Positions 41,940 through 52,620 of a DNA stretch of 64,000 nucleotides are shown here, in pieces. The position numbers and the translations under genes were made by a program. This DNA comes from Misgurnus anguillicaudatus (lineage: Eukaryota > Chordata > Actinopteri > Cypriniformes > Cobitidae). Within the stretch, counting starts at the first letter, position 1. The number at the start of each line of letters is the position of its first letter. The notes under the pieces were generated by a model, which was given only the letters and a program-made list of their open reading frames with translations, was not told where the DNA came from and ran no database searches. The stretch lies in contig NC_073355.2 in NCBI RefSeq assembly GCF_027580225.2, forward strand, positions 18,481,501 to 18,545,500, written 5' to 3'.

Positions 41940-42012
41940 TATCGCTGGTCTAGTGGTTAGTGCTGTGCGTAGTGTTACTGCTGGCGATCTGAGTTTGAAT
42001 CTCGGCTCGGGG
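41940..42012 (+). other. tRNA-like sequence inside P copy 2
   Basis: TCGCTGGTCTAGTGGTTAG is a good A-box-like start (as in Glu/Asp tRNAs), and GAGTTTGAATCTCGGCTC a B-box-like end. The spacing and stem bases are off for a functional tRNA. Confidence 0.5.
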
Positions 42013-42528
42013 AATTTCTGTTTTATTCATGACAAACATTTGTAAACTTCGTAGCCTTATATGCCAAAGTATTATGCCTAATTTCATTTTTAGCTGAGCT
42101 GCTGTCATCTTTTTTGTCCATGGAATTGCATCTGCATGAAAATGGATATAATAACGTACAGTCCTCAGTTCATTTACATCTGATATTTTAACTGTGATAA
42201 AAAATGATCTATGCATTTACTAGAGTAGCAATTTCTAACAACTCTTTTCTTTAAAATATATGCTCGTAGTTGCTGTACACTAGCAGTAACACTTTCAGTT
42301 GTAAAAATGATTATATATATGTAATATCTGAGCTCCATTGATGATGGCTTTTCATTGTGGCTGTGCACGCGCTTAACTCAGAGTCAACCTACTCAGAGTC
42401 GAATGAACTAACTCAGATCAGCTGTTCTGTAACCAAAAACTCAGAGTTTCCCATCTCATAGTAAGTCAACTTAGAGTTCAAGTTTAAACTCAGAGTTGGT
42501 TGAACCTCCTTATTAAAATGGGCCTCAG

Positions 42529-43160
42529 GCTGAGAACTTTAGAGAAACAATCCAGATGCAAACATGCATTTTAGTCTGGGACTATAGGATAAACCTGCCA
42601 GGGCTTTCAATGAAGGGTCTACGGACCCAGACGTTGTGATTCCAGCTATGCTGCTCAAGAAAATACTTTATAAAAAACTTTAAGTTATAAATGATCATGA
42701 AAATACTTTGTAAGTGTAGGCCTACAAATTGATTTTTTTTTAGTAGAGAAATTCATCCAAGTTTGGGAACATGTTCCTGATTGGGGCTCCAGTCAGTGAA
42801 ATTAACATCTCTCACTTTCAGGCTCTATCTATCGCTCTCACTCTGCCTATAAATCTCACACCAAATAATAAGCTAAGATAGTAAAAGTACATTCAGCAGA
42901 CCCACAAAAACCCTCTGATATGATATGATTGTCTTAACCCACTGAGCAAGGCTCTCAAAAAGACGTCATTTCGACGTCCTATGAGGAGCCAGAATGAACG
43001 TTTTTATGACGTCTTTTTATGACGTGTTCTGAACATTCAATATTGATGTCAAGGGGACCTCCATGCAGAGTAAAACTATTTAAAATGTGGCTATTTTAGG
43101 CATTATATGTGTATATATAATCTTTATGTATGAATAAATGTTCAAAAATATTGCTTATAG
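42529..43160. other. Interval with repeat scraps
   Basis: A family Q scrap (TTTTAGTCTGGGACTATAGG, 42570-42600) and a GACGTC-rich stretch (42960-43030, AAGACGTCATTTCGACGTCC and TATGACGTCTTTTTATGACG) are seen; no gene recognised. Confidence 0.5.
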
Positions 43161-43204
43161 ATAACTCACAAATATACAAGTTCCACCTTAACTGTCTGCG
43201 TCTC

Positions 43205-43241
43205 CAATCGCAGTCTCTCTCATGCTCTCTCTCTTACTCTC

Positions 43242-43291
<50 letters not shown>
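43205..43291. repeat. (CT)n microsatellite
   Basis: CT-rich tract with a few interruptions, one arm of foldback W. Confidence 0.95.
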
Positions 43292-43721
43292 AATAATTAA
43301 AGTGAAGTGACGTGAACTTCACTCTCCCTCCCTCACTTGCTCTCGCTGCATCTGGACTTTTAATTTTATATAAGCACTTCCCAGTGGTGGTACGAACCTA
43401 AATTATAAGTTGGATGTGACACCCCAAATCAACTGAGAAATTGAGACAATACTACATGGTTTACAAAACGAATGTAGAGACTTTACATATGTTGTATTAC
43501 AGTTGGTTAACTTTCAGTGAAGTTGTAAGATCCGCTTGAGTTTTGTTTATAACAATTTTTCTTTGCAACAAATAACATGATTTAGCAAACACTCTTAAAA
43601 AGACCAAACACTACTATGAAAAGTCAAAGAGTCAAACTACCCAACTAAAGGAATCACTGATCGTCATTATGGTGACAAAACATTTTCAATAAGACGTCAG
43701 CATATAAATCTCTGTTAATTA

Positions 43722-43732
43722 GAGAGAGAGAA

Positions 43733-43790
<58 letters not shown>
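43722..43790. repeat. (GA)n microsatellite
   Basis: GA tract, complementary to the CT tract 430 bp upstream. Confidence 0.95.
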
Positions 43791-43794
<4 letters not shown>

Positions 43795-44199
43795 TAAGGT
43801 GGAACTTTATCTGTGTGCAGTGCTATGTTTTTGAACCCTCATTCTTATATGAAGATTACAGTATTTTATCAGCTTAACAAAATTTTTCTACAAAAACACA
43901 CATGATGCCCATGTTTTTTGACTCAGAACCCAAATTTGTATAAAATGTTTTTGTATTGATTTCCGGAACTCCTTTTGGACGTCTACCTGAGAGGTCGTAG
44001 TCAGACATCCAGATACTGTACCAGATTTGCATATTGTATAGTCATACAGATAAGGTCCTGGACCAACCGACCCAATATAGACATGATCCGCACATCGGGC
44101 AGACGTCTCATGTTTGGTGGGAATAGAAGTCCACTTATAACTCAATATCAGGACAATTATATAGTCAGAATGCGGGGCTTATGTTATTCTGGCAATATT

Positions 44200-44512
44200 T
44201 TCCCTTGGTACTTCCCCCTGGTGGAACGATCTTCCTACTGCTGTCTGGTCAGTCACATCTCTTGCAACATTTAAAAAATAATAATAATTTAAACTCATCT
44301 CTTCCAAAAATACTTAATACAAACAGAAATTGACTGCATTTATATCCCTTCTATTTAAAAAAAGTTAACTTTCTCTCTTTCTTATTCAGCAGGTATTGTT
44401 TTACAATAGTAAACGTATAACTTGGTATATGCACTTCTTGTGATTTGTTTCCTAATCTTTGTATGTCGCTTTGGATTAATGCGTCTGCTAAACTGCACAA
44501 TGTAAAACAGAA
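44200..44512 (+). mobile_element. L2-type LINE 3' fragment
   Basis: One frame reads WNDLPTAVWSVTSLATFKK, the conserved end of L2-group reverse-transcriptase proteins, followed after an AATAATAATAA slip by THLFQKYL-like sequence. The tail GTATGTCGCTTTGGATTAATG and GCGTCTGCTAAA is the L2/SINE-type 3' end. The segment upstream (43970-44200) has no recognised match. Confidence 0.7.
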
Positions 44513-44891
44513 AAAAATTGAGAAATTGCTCTTTCAGAGTGACTTTCTTATTAAAAATGTCTTATGTTATCAAATCATCTGTAAATTTTTATTATAGTCT
44601 TATGATTTTCAGTTGTATTCATCTTTGAATAAAGGATTGTATGATTGTATTTAATCTCTTTCAGCCATCTAAAAAAATAAAACGTTTATTTGCAAAGTAA
44701 TTTAATAAATTATTCTTTCCAAAGACCTCTAAGAGTCATGAATTACCTCATTTTACTGCAGCAGTATTTCATAATTTAAGTCACTTTAACGCAGTAATCC
44801 TACAGTATCTGTAGTAACTATAGTTTAGTCATGATATTTGTAGCAAACTACCGTACGGCAATAATCAAATTCCAAAAAAAACATGGTTACC

Positions 44892-45440
44892 ACCAGTGAT
44901 GGGAGTAACACGTTAGGGGCCAATCAAACCAAACGCGTTTATGGCAATTGCAGGCGCCTTTTTTGAATGATATTCTATGGGCAGTGAGCGTATGCGTGCT
45001 GTTTATGCGCACCGTACACCTTGTTGTTTTTGCCGCGGGTCGCAGCACACGTTTTTGAAAGACCGCTAAGAGCGGAAAAGCGCCCAATGTCATTTGCGTC
45101 TTTCCATTGACCAATCGAATGAGGGGAGAGGCGGGGCTTACATTGTGTTGAGGGAAGTTTACAGTTGCTTTAAAGAAGCGGACTCCACTCGCTCACTCTC
45201 TCCTGCGTCTTTGTGCAACTCTCACCCTCAAACAAGGCCAGAGCAAGCGTCCTCTTTTTAAAGTTTCTGCTAATATGACAGTTAACAGCAAAAGAGTGCT
45301 CATGCTTCAATATTTGATTGACAAGACAGCTGACTTGATGGTTGCCTAGCAATATAAAAAGCTGCGTCACACTGCTCTTTTTAAGCGTTTCCAAGCGTTT
45401 TAAGCGTGTTTGGTGTGATTAGCCCCTTACAAAGTAACGC
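44892..45440. mobile_element. hAT-like fragment, CAGTGATGGGAGTAAC start
   Basis: CAGTGATGGGAGTAACACGTTA and, after the Harbinger MITE, CAAAGTAACGCC form one short continuous repeat typical of hAT ends (CAGTGATGGG). The rest is lost at the family A arm. Confidence 0.5.
44916..45426. mobile_element. PIF/Harbinger-type MITE, TTA duplication
   Basis: Ends GGGGCCAATCAAACCAAACG and inverse (CGTGTTTGGTGTGATTAGCCCC), flanked by TTA (44913-44915, 45427-45429). No coding capacity; the small minus-strand frames in it are not supported. Confidence 0.85.
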
Positions 45441-45757
45441 CCCAGCTAACAGAAAAAAGTTCTAAGAACGTTCCCTGAAAGTTCCCAAGGTTCCCAAAAA
45501 CTTTCTGCCAACGTAAAAAGTGTCCAGTTTTCTTGACGTCCTAAGAACGTTTTTGTGTTGTCTGAACGTTACATTCTGAATGTTACATTTTACCATTTTT
45601 AAAAATTATGACAATGTCATGTTTTAATGTTCACACAATGTTTAAAACAACAACTGTTTATTATATTGACTTGTTTGATTGTTATGTAAATGGTAGAGAA
45701 ACATTGCATTTTATTATTGTATTATTGTATTGTAATGTTCAGTAAATATATTGCTGT
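45441..45757. mobile_element. Foldback family A, solo arm A3
   Basis: CCCAGCTAACAGAAAAAAG through AGTAAATATATTGCTGTAGAA matches the outer 300 bp of A1 and A2 with more divergence. The core and other arm are missing. Confidence 0.8.
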
Positions 45758-45897
45758 AGAACAGAGGTGGGTAATCCATGTGCCATGAGTAAAAGTCCTC
45801 TCAAGTATTTTGTTCCAATCCCCTGGATTTGCTAATTAGCAGTTTTTCAGCAGGAGGTGAGCTCTTGGCTCGTTGGTGTTTTAAGCCCTCAATGATG

Positions 45898-46468
45898 GCG
45901 CTTTTCCATTGCATAGTACCCCACGGTTTGGTTTAGTGTGGCTTACTTTTGCGAGCTTTTCTATTACCTCGGTAGGGTTTCCAAGCGACCCGAGCTGACA
46001 CCAAACGTGACGCGCAAACACAGTAGATCACTGATTGGTCTGAAAGAAACGTCACTAACAGCGTCATCGTTAGCTTTACCTTAAGTGCTAGCTTGCGCTG
46101 TCTCGAGCAAACATGTTGTCATCAGTGCTCTGATATATGACGCCACGGGTGTTTGTACAGAAACTGTCATGTGATACAGAGGTAGTGATAAACGCGATGT
46201 GCAAACATCTATTTGTGGTGGCCAATTTTAATTTTGTGGCGGACTGAGAAATGAATGTATGGGAATATACAACGACGCTCTCCTCTCACTTGTATGATGT
46301 CACAGCTGTAGGCAGCGCAACTATAATGACACGCCTATAATCCCTCCCACTGCGAAGTGATACTAAACTCAATGGAAAAGCTAACCACGCCAAAGTGAGG
46401 TGAGCTGACCCGACCCAAACTAAACTAAACCAAACCAAACCGTGGGGTACTATGCAATGGAAAAGCCA
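45898..46468. mobile_element. MITE with CTTTTCCATTGCATAG ends
   Basis: Left CTTTTCCATTGCATAGTACC is mirrored by GGTACTATGCAATGGAAAAG at the right, continuing into CCCACGGTTTGGTTTAG. Borders within a few bases; target duplication not resolved. No coding capacity. Confidence 0.75.
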
Positions 46469-46496
46469 AGTATATATCGCTGCAGCCCGGAGACTG

Positions 46497-46692
46497 CAGG
46501 TGGGAGGACCTTATGCCGCAAGTGGGAGGAGCTTATGCCACAAGTAGGAGGGATTTCAGAAATGTGCAAGTAGGAGGAGTTTACGCTTCAAATGGGACGG
46601 TGGTGAATCCTCTGGAAGTTTGTACAGCCCACTTGCGGCTAAAGCTCCACCCACTTGCTGCTAACCCACCCATTTGCAGCTGGCTCCGACCT
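46497..46692. repeat. Short repeat cluster, CAAGTGGGAGGAG
   Basis: GCAAGTGGGAGGAGCTTATGC and variants occur four times in direct order (46497-46600) and as CCCACTTGC in the other orientation three times (46625-46680), so the stretch can fold. Confidence 0.7.
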
Positions 46693-46839
46693 CTGTTTAT
46701 ACCCGTTTCTGAAAAGCGCCAAATGAAGCGTTCAAGGAAGCGCTGCCTGGAAGTCACTCCACGCCCCTGAGCCTTTCAGCCAATCACAGCACTGGCGCTA
46801 GATATTGAGCCTTCCGCCAGCTTCTGGCAGTTTGAGCTC

Positions 46840-47350
46840 ACCATTGGTCAGGTGAGTAGCGCAGATATGGTAAGATAGGAATGTGACTGCGTTTGGATTC
46901 TACTTAAAATGTTTCAAGCGTTTAGTGACGTGTTTTTATGTTTTCACGTGTCTGTGGCACGACTGTCTTTATCGTGCCAGTTTCACGTATTAGTTACTCA
47001 ATTGTTTTTCCTTTATTCTAACCCTTGTTGCTTTGGATTTGGGTTAGATTTGTGTTTTTTGACAGGTTTTTAAACTGTTTTCACATGAGGCTAAAGTTGG
47101 GTTTGGCATAAATGTGGATGTCTTTTTAAGCATTGGTTTATATTTTTATTTGTCAGAGTTTTAAACTGTTTTCGCTTTAGGCTAGAGTTGGATTAGGATG
47201 CAATTTGTTTTAACACCAATCTCAAACTACAATGTTTACAATGTAAAATTGGGAAAACGATTGAGTAAACAATATGTGAAATTGGCACGAAAAAGAAAGT
47301 CGAGGAAACACATCTCTTAAACACTCAAAACATTTGAGCTGAATATAAAT
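46840..47350. repeat. Interspersed repeat O, copy 2
   Basis: ATTGGTCAGGTGAGTAGCGC and GGAATGTGACTGCGTTTGG match 34040-34120; near the right end AACATTTGAGCTGAATA and ACAGTCACATTT are the inverse of the left end, so it has inverted ends. Confidence 0.6.
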
Positions 47351-47426
47351 ACAGTCACATTTAGTGATGGTATTTTCGAAGCACTGCTTCATGAGGCTTC
47401 GAAACATTAACAAATCTTTTGTTTAA

Positions 47427-47864
47427 AGGGGACATATTATGAGATTTTTTTTAAGATGTAAACTAAGTCAAAAATAGGTCTGAGCAAAAGTGTGCCGTTT
47501 TGGGTGTGTAATTTAAAATGCAAATGAGCGGATGAAGTGCAACCACTGATCACAATGATGGTGGTTTGTTGCAATTGAAGCTCAATTGTGCTGTGAAATA
47601 TTTTATCTCTCTCTTTCTCTCCATACTAAATGGTTGTGCTGTGGTTGGATAGTGAAGATAAAGTGGGCGGTATTACCTTATTCTGACATCACAATAAGGG
47701 CCAAATTACAATGACCTATTTTTTCACATGCTTGCAGAAGATGGTTTACCAAAACTAAGTTATTGGGTTGATCTTTTTAACATTTTCTAGGTTGATAGAA
47801 GCACTGGGGACACAATTATAGCACTTAAACATGGAAAAAGTCAGATTTTCATAATATGTCCCCT
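47427..47864. mobile_element. TTAA-flanked MITE, AGGGGACATATTATGA ends
   Basis: Inverted ends with TTAA at 47423-47426 and 47865-47868. Same family as 34735-35172. It has entered a hAT-type fragment just left of it (47365-47422, TTCGAAGCACTGCTTCATG), which matches the start of the element at 57072. Confidence 0.9.
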
Positions 47865-47868
47865 TTAA

Positions 47869-47898
47869 CATTGTTTCAATGGTTGCATGCTATCTGGG
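47869..47898. mobile_element. Foldback D terminus, solo
   Basis: TTTCAATGGTTGCATGCTATCTGGG equals the inverted terminus of family D at 15500-15524. Nothing else of D is present here. Confidence 0.6.
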
Positions 47899-48049
47899 TT
47901 CTCACTAAAACATTTTACACTGCAATCACTTGTTTTATAAATGCTAAACACAGGCAGGCAAACGTCGAACACAACCACAACACAGTTGTTATCAAGTAAA
48001 CACAGCAATTCAAAATTGTACACACTTTTTTTCTAATGGTATTTTTTAC

Positions 48050-48106
48050 CTGTTGTGTGGATTGGAAACAGTCTGAGAGGCAGATGAAGAGTATGAGGAA
48101 GAGCAT
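48050..48106 (-). other. Possible signal-peptide exon (weak)
   Basis: On the minus strand an ATG at 48106 begins MLFLILFICLSDCFQSTQQ, which looks like a cleavable signal peptide, and ends exactly at CAG/GTAAAAAAT, a usable splice donor in phase 0. Cys-loop receptor genes start with such an exon, and receptor genes cluster in fish, but no second exon was found on the minus strand between 40 and 48 kb. Could be chance. Confidence 0.25.
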
Positions 48107-48449
48107 GACACCAGAGACAATGCAACTGGCAAAATTTGCAGTTGGATTGCTTACAGTAATATTGAAAACTTACTATTATTTGCAGTACTTACAATAAAGT
48201 ATTCACTATATTCACTGAACTAAACTTGTGATTAAAATAATACAGATTTGTAACAATGTTTTTCAAATATTTACAATAAACATGTATTATTCTCTGTAAG
48301 CAGATGTCCTGGATGTTGGGTTTTCTATAAGTTAATGTCTAATGGAGGCTGTGTAGTGTTTTATATTTTAGACTTATGTGTTTATGATTTGAAAGCTTAG
48401 TTTGATTTTGAGTGTGGTGAGCTGCGGCTAGGTTGGGTAGCCTTTCTGT

Positions 48450-48600
48450 GTAGAGTTAGCATGTTCTCCCTGTGTCAGCATGGGTTTACTCCATGTACTC
48501 TGGTTTTCTCCCACAGGCCAAAAAACATGCAAGTTAGGCTAATTGGAGATGTCAAAATACCCCAACCTTTGTCTGGATTAACTTGTCTGAATAAACTTGT
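48450..48600. repeat. Fish repeat with GTTAGCATGTTCTCCC
   Basis: GTTAGCATGTTCTCCCTGTG, GGTTTTCTCCCACAGGCCAA and ACATGCAAGTTAGGCTAATT form a sequence I recognise as widespread in teleost genomes. Scraps of the same repeat lie within foldbacks F and Y. Confidence 0.6.
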
Positions 48601-48723
48601 GTATGTGTCACACCACGAGGGCGGACCCGACTATACTAGAGGTCACGCCCCTCTCAACTCTTCACCCTCGAGGAGTTTCCCAAGACCACCCCAATGACCA
48701 GACAGACAAGTAAACTACGTTTA

Positions 48724-49040
48724 CAGTTTTTTTCGATTGCTAAACGACAGTGGGCACAACTGAAGTCACATGTGCAAAACTCTAACTACAATCTGCACAG
48801 CAGCAGTTCATGTGGACCAAACTCTAGTTCATTTTTCATTGCTTGAACACAGTTTTCAAAACTCTACACACTTATCCCATGACTTTAACCACAACCTGCA
48901 CAACACTGTGGATTTACAGCACTTTGTTCAAATGCTAACACACTGCTGTCAAAACTGTAAACCACACATTCGAAACAGAATTGATTTCAGACTTATGCCT
49001 TTCAAACACTGCTAACTGCAATTTCATATAAATATAAATT

Positions 49041-49125
<85 letters not shown>

Positions 49126-49776
49126 CTTTTTATATAAATATGATAGGTAGAGCTCAGAAAGACTCATTTTGGAAATGGAACAAGGAAGACGGGTTCGTGG
49201 AGGGAGAAGGGTGGCAGGTAGTGGCCTGATGCTAGAGAGAGGCAGAATTAGCCCCTCAATTATTTGTTTGAATTACAGTATGTACTTTTAATTTCTACCT
49301 TTTTTTCTCATTACTATAATTCCATAAATTACTCCAGACTACTGAAGCAAACTGCTAATTTTCATTTACCTTAAAGAATTGTTCTGGTCTAAATATTTCA
49401 AGAAATCATGTGATAAATCAATCAATAAATAAATCATTCTTTGAAGAAAATATTTCTTTGTATGAAGTCACTGAAATTGTTGAAACTGTAAAGATAAAAA
49501 GTTAGTATTTTGTGTATTGGTGTTTGATGTTAGTGTTTTTCCTCTCAGTGTGTTGTGAGTGACAGTGTGTGTTATCTCATTGAGGGTTGTGTTTAGTGTT
49601 TGGCTGCACTGAGCTGTTTTGAGTCATGTGTTTAGAGTTGTGTTGCTTGAAGTGAGTTTTGCAGGTGATATGTACAGTTTAGCTCAGGTGACTTTTGGTA
49701 ATGCAGATTGTAGTTAGAGTTTTGCACATGTAGCTCCAGTTGTGCCCACTGTCGTTTAGCAATCAAAAAAAAACTG
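48724..49776. mobile_element. Mariner-type MITE with CAGTTTTTTT ends
   Basis: Ends CAGTTTTTTTCGATTGCTAA and inverse, flanked by TA (48722-48723, 49777-49778). The inverted similarity extends about 250 bp (GACAGTGGGCACAACTG, GCAAAACTCTAACTACA). Inside is an Arg/Gly-rich peptide (EQGRRVRGGRRVAGSG, 49175-49230) like the basic N-terminus of some fish Tc1/mariner proteins. Confidence 0.85.
49043..49119. repeat. (AT)n microsatellite
   Basis: Uninterrupted AT run of about 38 units, inside the MITE at 48724-49776. Confidence 0.98.
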
Positions 49777-50016
49777 TACAATAAACTTTATTAAATATTT
49801 AAAAAGGAAAGAGGGGAAAGGGGAAAAGGCAAATTAAAACTAGTGTGGCTTCTTCTCGCCTCCAGGGCCACTTGGGACAAGGACTGGGGACAGGGGCTCC
49901 TTTAGGGCTCTGGTCCTAGAATCCGTGGCGCACTCCGCTTCTTCCTGGAGGCAGAATCAAGAAAAAGAGTTATCACAATGTGCTTCGATGTGGGTTTACT
50001 GCTGCTCTGATCCTCT

Positions 50017-51564
50017 CCCAGCTAGAAATAAAAAGTTCTAGGAACGTTCCCTGAAAGTTCCCGAATGTTCCCAAAAACATTCTGCCAACGTTAAAAGCGG
50101 CTAGTTTTTTTAAGTTCTTGGAACGTTTCTGTTGTCTGAACGTTAGAGTAATGTTACATTTTACCATTTTAAACGTTATGACAATGTCATGTTTTAATGT
50201 TCAAACAATGTTTAAAACAACAGCTGTTTATTATATTGACTTGTTTAATTGTTATGTAAATGATAGAGAAACATTGCATTTTATTATTTTATAAAACATT
50301 ATTTCTGTATGCAGTAAATATATTGCTGTAGAAAACTCAATTCACTTACTAGGTTTAGATGTTGATGTTTGTTTCATTTTAAGTCACCCTTATTGTGATT
50401 AGTGTTTGTTTTAGTTGGTCTCTTGACACTTGACTTTTTGCTTGCTATTTTTTTCCTGGTTGTGTTAACTTTGTGTTAATGCACCACGTTTGTTATGAAC
50501 ATGCCAAGTTGGTGGTGTTATTCTGTGGTTGTTGGCACATAATGGTAAAGATCATCACCCAATTCATTCACCAACCAAAACTCCATTTTCCGCCAAAAAT
50601 GTAAATGAGATCCAGCACTTTCACAGCAGTTTGTCATTAAGGAGTTTTAGAAACTTTGGACAAAAAATATCTGCTGTATAACTGGGATGCACAAACATCA
50701 AGAATCAAACTATGAATCTCAATCATGGTGACAATTAAATGAAAAACTTCATGCTGCAATGCATGCTGGGTATTGACAAACTACAAACCTCATTCGGGAC
50801 TCCCAGCATGCACTGCAGCATGGATAAATAAGGATTTTTTTAACAATTTTGGTTGTCACCATGGTTGAGATTCATAGTCTGATTCTTGATGTTTGGGCAT
50901 CCCAACTATACAGCGGATATTTTTTGTCCAAAGTTTCTGAAACTCCTTAATGACAAACTGCTGTGAAAGAGTTGGATCTAATATACAATATTGGCAGAAA
51001 ATAAACTTTTGATTAGTAAATGAACTGGGTGATGATCTTTACCATTATGTACCAACAACCACAGAAATACACTAATAACTTTTCATAACAAATGTGGTGC
51101 ATTACCACAAAGTTAACACAACCAGGAAAAAACTAGTAGGCAAAAAGTCAAGTGTCAAGAGACCAACTAAAACAAACACGAATCACAATAAGGGTGACTT
51201 AAAATGAAACATCAACATCTAAACCTAGTAAGTGAATTGAGTTTTCTACAGCAATATATTTACTGAACATTCAGAAATAATGTTTTCTAAAATAATAAAA
51301 TGCAATGTTTCTCTATCATTTACATAACAATCAAACAAGTCTAATATAATAAACAGCTGTTGTTTTAAACATTGTGTGAACATTAAAACATGACATTGTC
51401 ATAACGTTTAAAAATGGTAAAATGTAACATTACTCTAACGTTCAGACAACAGAAACGTTCCTAGAACTTAAAAAAACTAGCCGCTTTTAACGTTGGCAGA
51501 ATGTTTTTGGGAACATTCGGGAACTTTCAGGGAACGTTCTTAGAACTTTTTATTTCTAGCTGGG
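50017..51564. mobile_element. Foldback family A, complete copy A2 (CT duplication)
   Basis: Ends CCCAGCTAGAAATAAAAAG and inverse, flanked by CT (50015-50016, 51565-51566). Arms are near-perfect over about 750 bp, with the centre GCAATGCATGCTGGG / CCCAGCATGCACTGCAG at 50755-50820. Closely similar to A1 but orientation of the asymmetric centre is reversed. Confidence 0.92.
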
Positions 51565-51659
51565 CTGTCTTCTCTCTCTCTCCTATGCCTTAGGTGTGTT
51601 GCTCTACGGCCGCTACTGGAAGCAGAGATCGTTAGTGGACCATACAGGAAAACAACTCA

Positions 51660-52620
51660 CGACACTGGAGATCCTTATACACCACAGGGCACTCGCTGGC
51701 CCCAGGTAGATGGTTGCTATAACACAGGTAGGTGTCACACAAGGGTAGGTTACTCACAGCACTGGGGGCCTTCGTTCGCACAGAGCGTACCGGCACTGGA
51801 GATCCTTGTACCCAGCAAAGCCTTTGCTGGGGCACAGGTAAGTGGTTGCTGTAGGCACAGATCAATAACACTTCACAAAGGTAAGTTACTCACGACACTG
51901 GGGATCTTCGTTCACACAGAGCTTTCGTTTAGACACGGTAAGTGATTGCTAGAAGCACCGGTCGATATCACTGCACAGGAGGTAAGTTACTCGCAGCACT
52001 GGGGATCTTCGTTTCACACAGAGCTTTCGTTGAGACACAGGTAAGTGGTTACTGTAAGCACAGGTCAATAACACTACACAGAGGTAAGTTACTCACAACA
52101 CTGGGGATCTTCGTTCACACAGAGCTTTCATTTAGACACGGTAAGTGATTGCTATAGGCACAGGTCAATATTACTGCACAGGAGGTAAGGTACTCACACC
52201 ACTGGGGATCTTCGTTCACACAGAGCTTTCGTTTAGACACGGTAAGTGATTGCTATAAGCACCGGTCGATATCACTGCACAGGGGGTAAGTTACTCGCAG
52301 CACTGGGGATCTTCGTTTCACACAGAGCTTTCGTTGAGACACAGGTAAGTGGTTACTGTAAGCACAGGTCAATAACACTACACAGAGGTAAGTTACTCAC
52401 AACACTGGGGATCTTCGTTTCACACAGAGCCTTCGTTGAGACACAGGTAAGTGGTTGCTGTAAGCACAGGTCAATAACACTACACAACGGTAAGTTACTC
52501 ACAACACTGGGGATCTTCGTTCACACAGAACTTTCATTGAAACACAGGTAGTTGATTGCTATAAGCACAGATCAAATATCTCTGCACAGGGGAAGTTACT
52601 CACAGCACTGGGGGTCTTTA
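51660..52620. repeat. Tandem array, about 102-bp unit, with a 3-unit higher order
   Basis: The CACTGGGGATCTTCG block recurs at about 51896, 51997, 52099, 52200, 52301, 52403, 52505 and 52606, that is every 101-102 bp; less regular units precede (51665-51800). Units starting at 51948 and 52252 share variants (ACCGGTCGATATCACTG, TCGCAGCACTGG), showing a 304-bp higher-order period. Each unit holds two plus-strand GGTAAG(T) sites. The open frames across it (51942-52551) are products of a repeat length divisible by three and have no known domain. Confidence 0.9.

Larger units (their letters stand above)
40025..42528 (+). mobile_element. Harbinger derivative P, copy 2
   Basis: Starts about 44 bp after the receptor stop codon with GAGAGGTAGGTTAAACC and ends TTGGTTGAACCTCCTTATTAAAATGGGCC. 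Direct repeat of copy 1. Foldback Y (40428-41650) is inserted. It supplies an AATAAA (about 40366) that could act as polyadenylation signal for the receptor transcript. Confidence 0.72.
43178..43808. mobile_element. Foldback W with (CT)n and (GA)n arms
   Basis: AAGTTCCACCTTAA (from 43178) is mirrored by TTTAAGGTGGAACTTT (to 43808), next to a CT-rich tract (43205-43290) on the left and a GA tract (43722-43790) on the right. Between them is the shared core AGTCAAAGAGTCAAACTACC, then ATCACTGATCGTCATTATGG. Outer borders not resolved. Confidence 0.6.

Noticed and set aside
43888..44274. Overlapping frames on both strands as a novel gene
   Set aside because: The right part is a LINE C-terminus read out of frame, and the rest has no homology or splice context.
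51942..52551. Two open frames reading as repeated peptides
   Set aside because: They are translations of the 102-bp tandem repeat, whose length is a multiple of three, and show no domain or codon signal.
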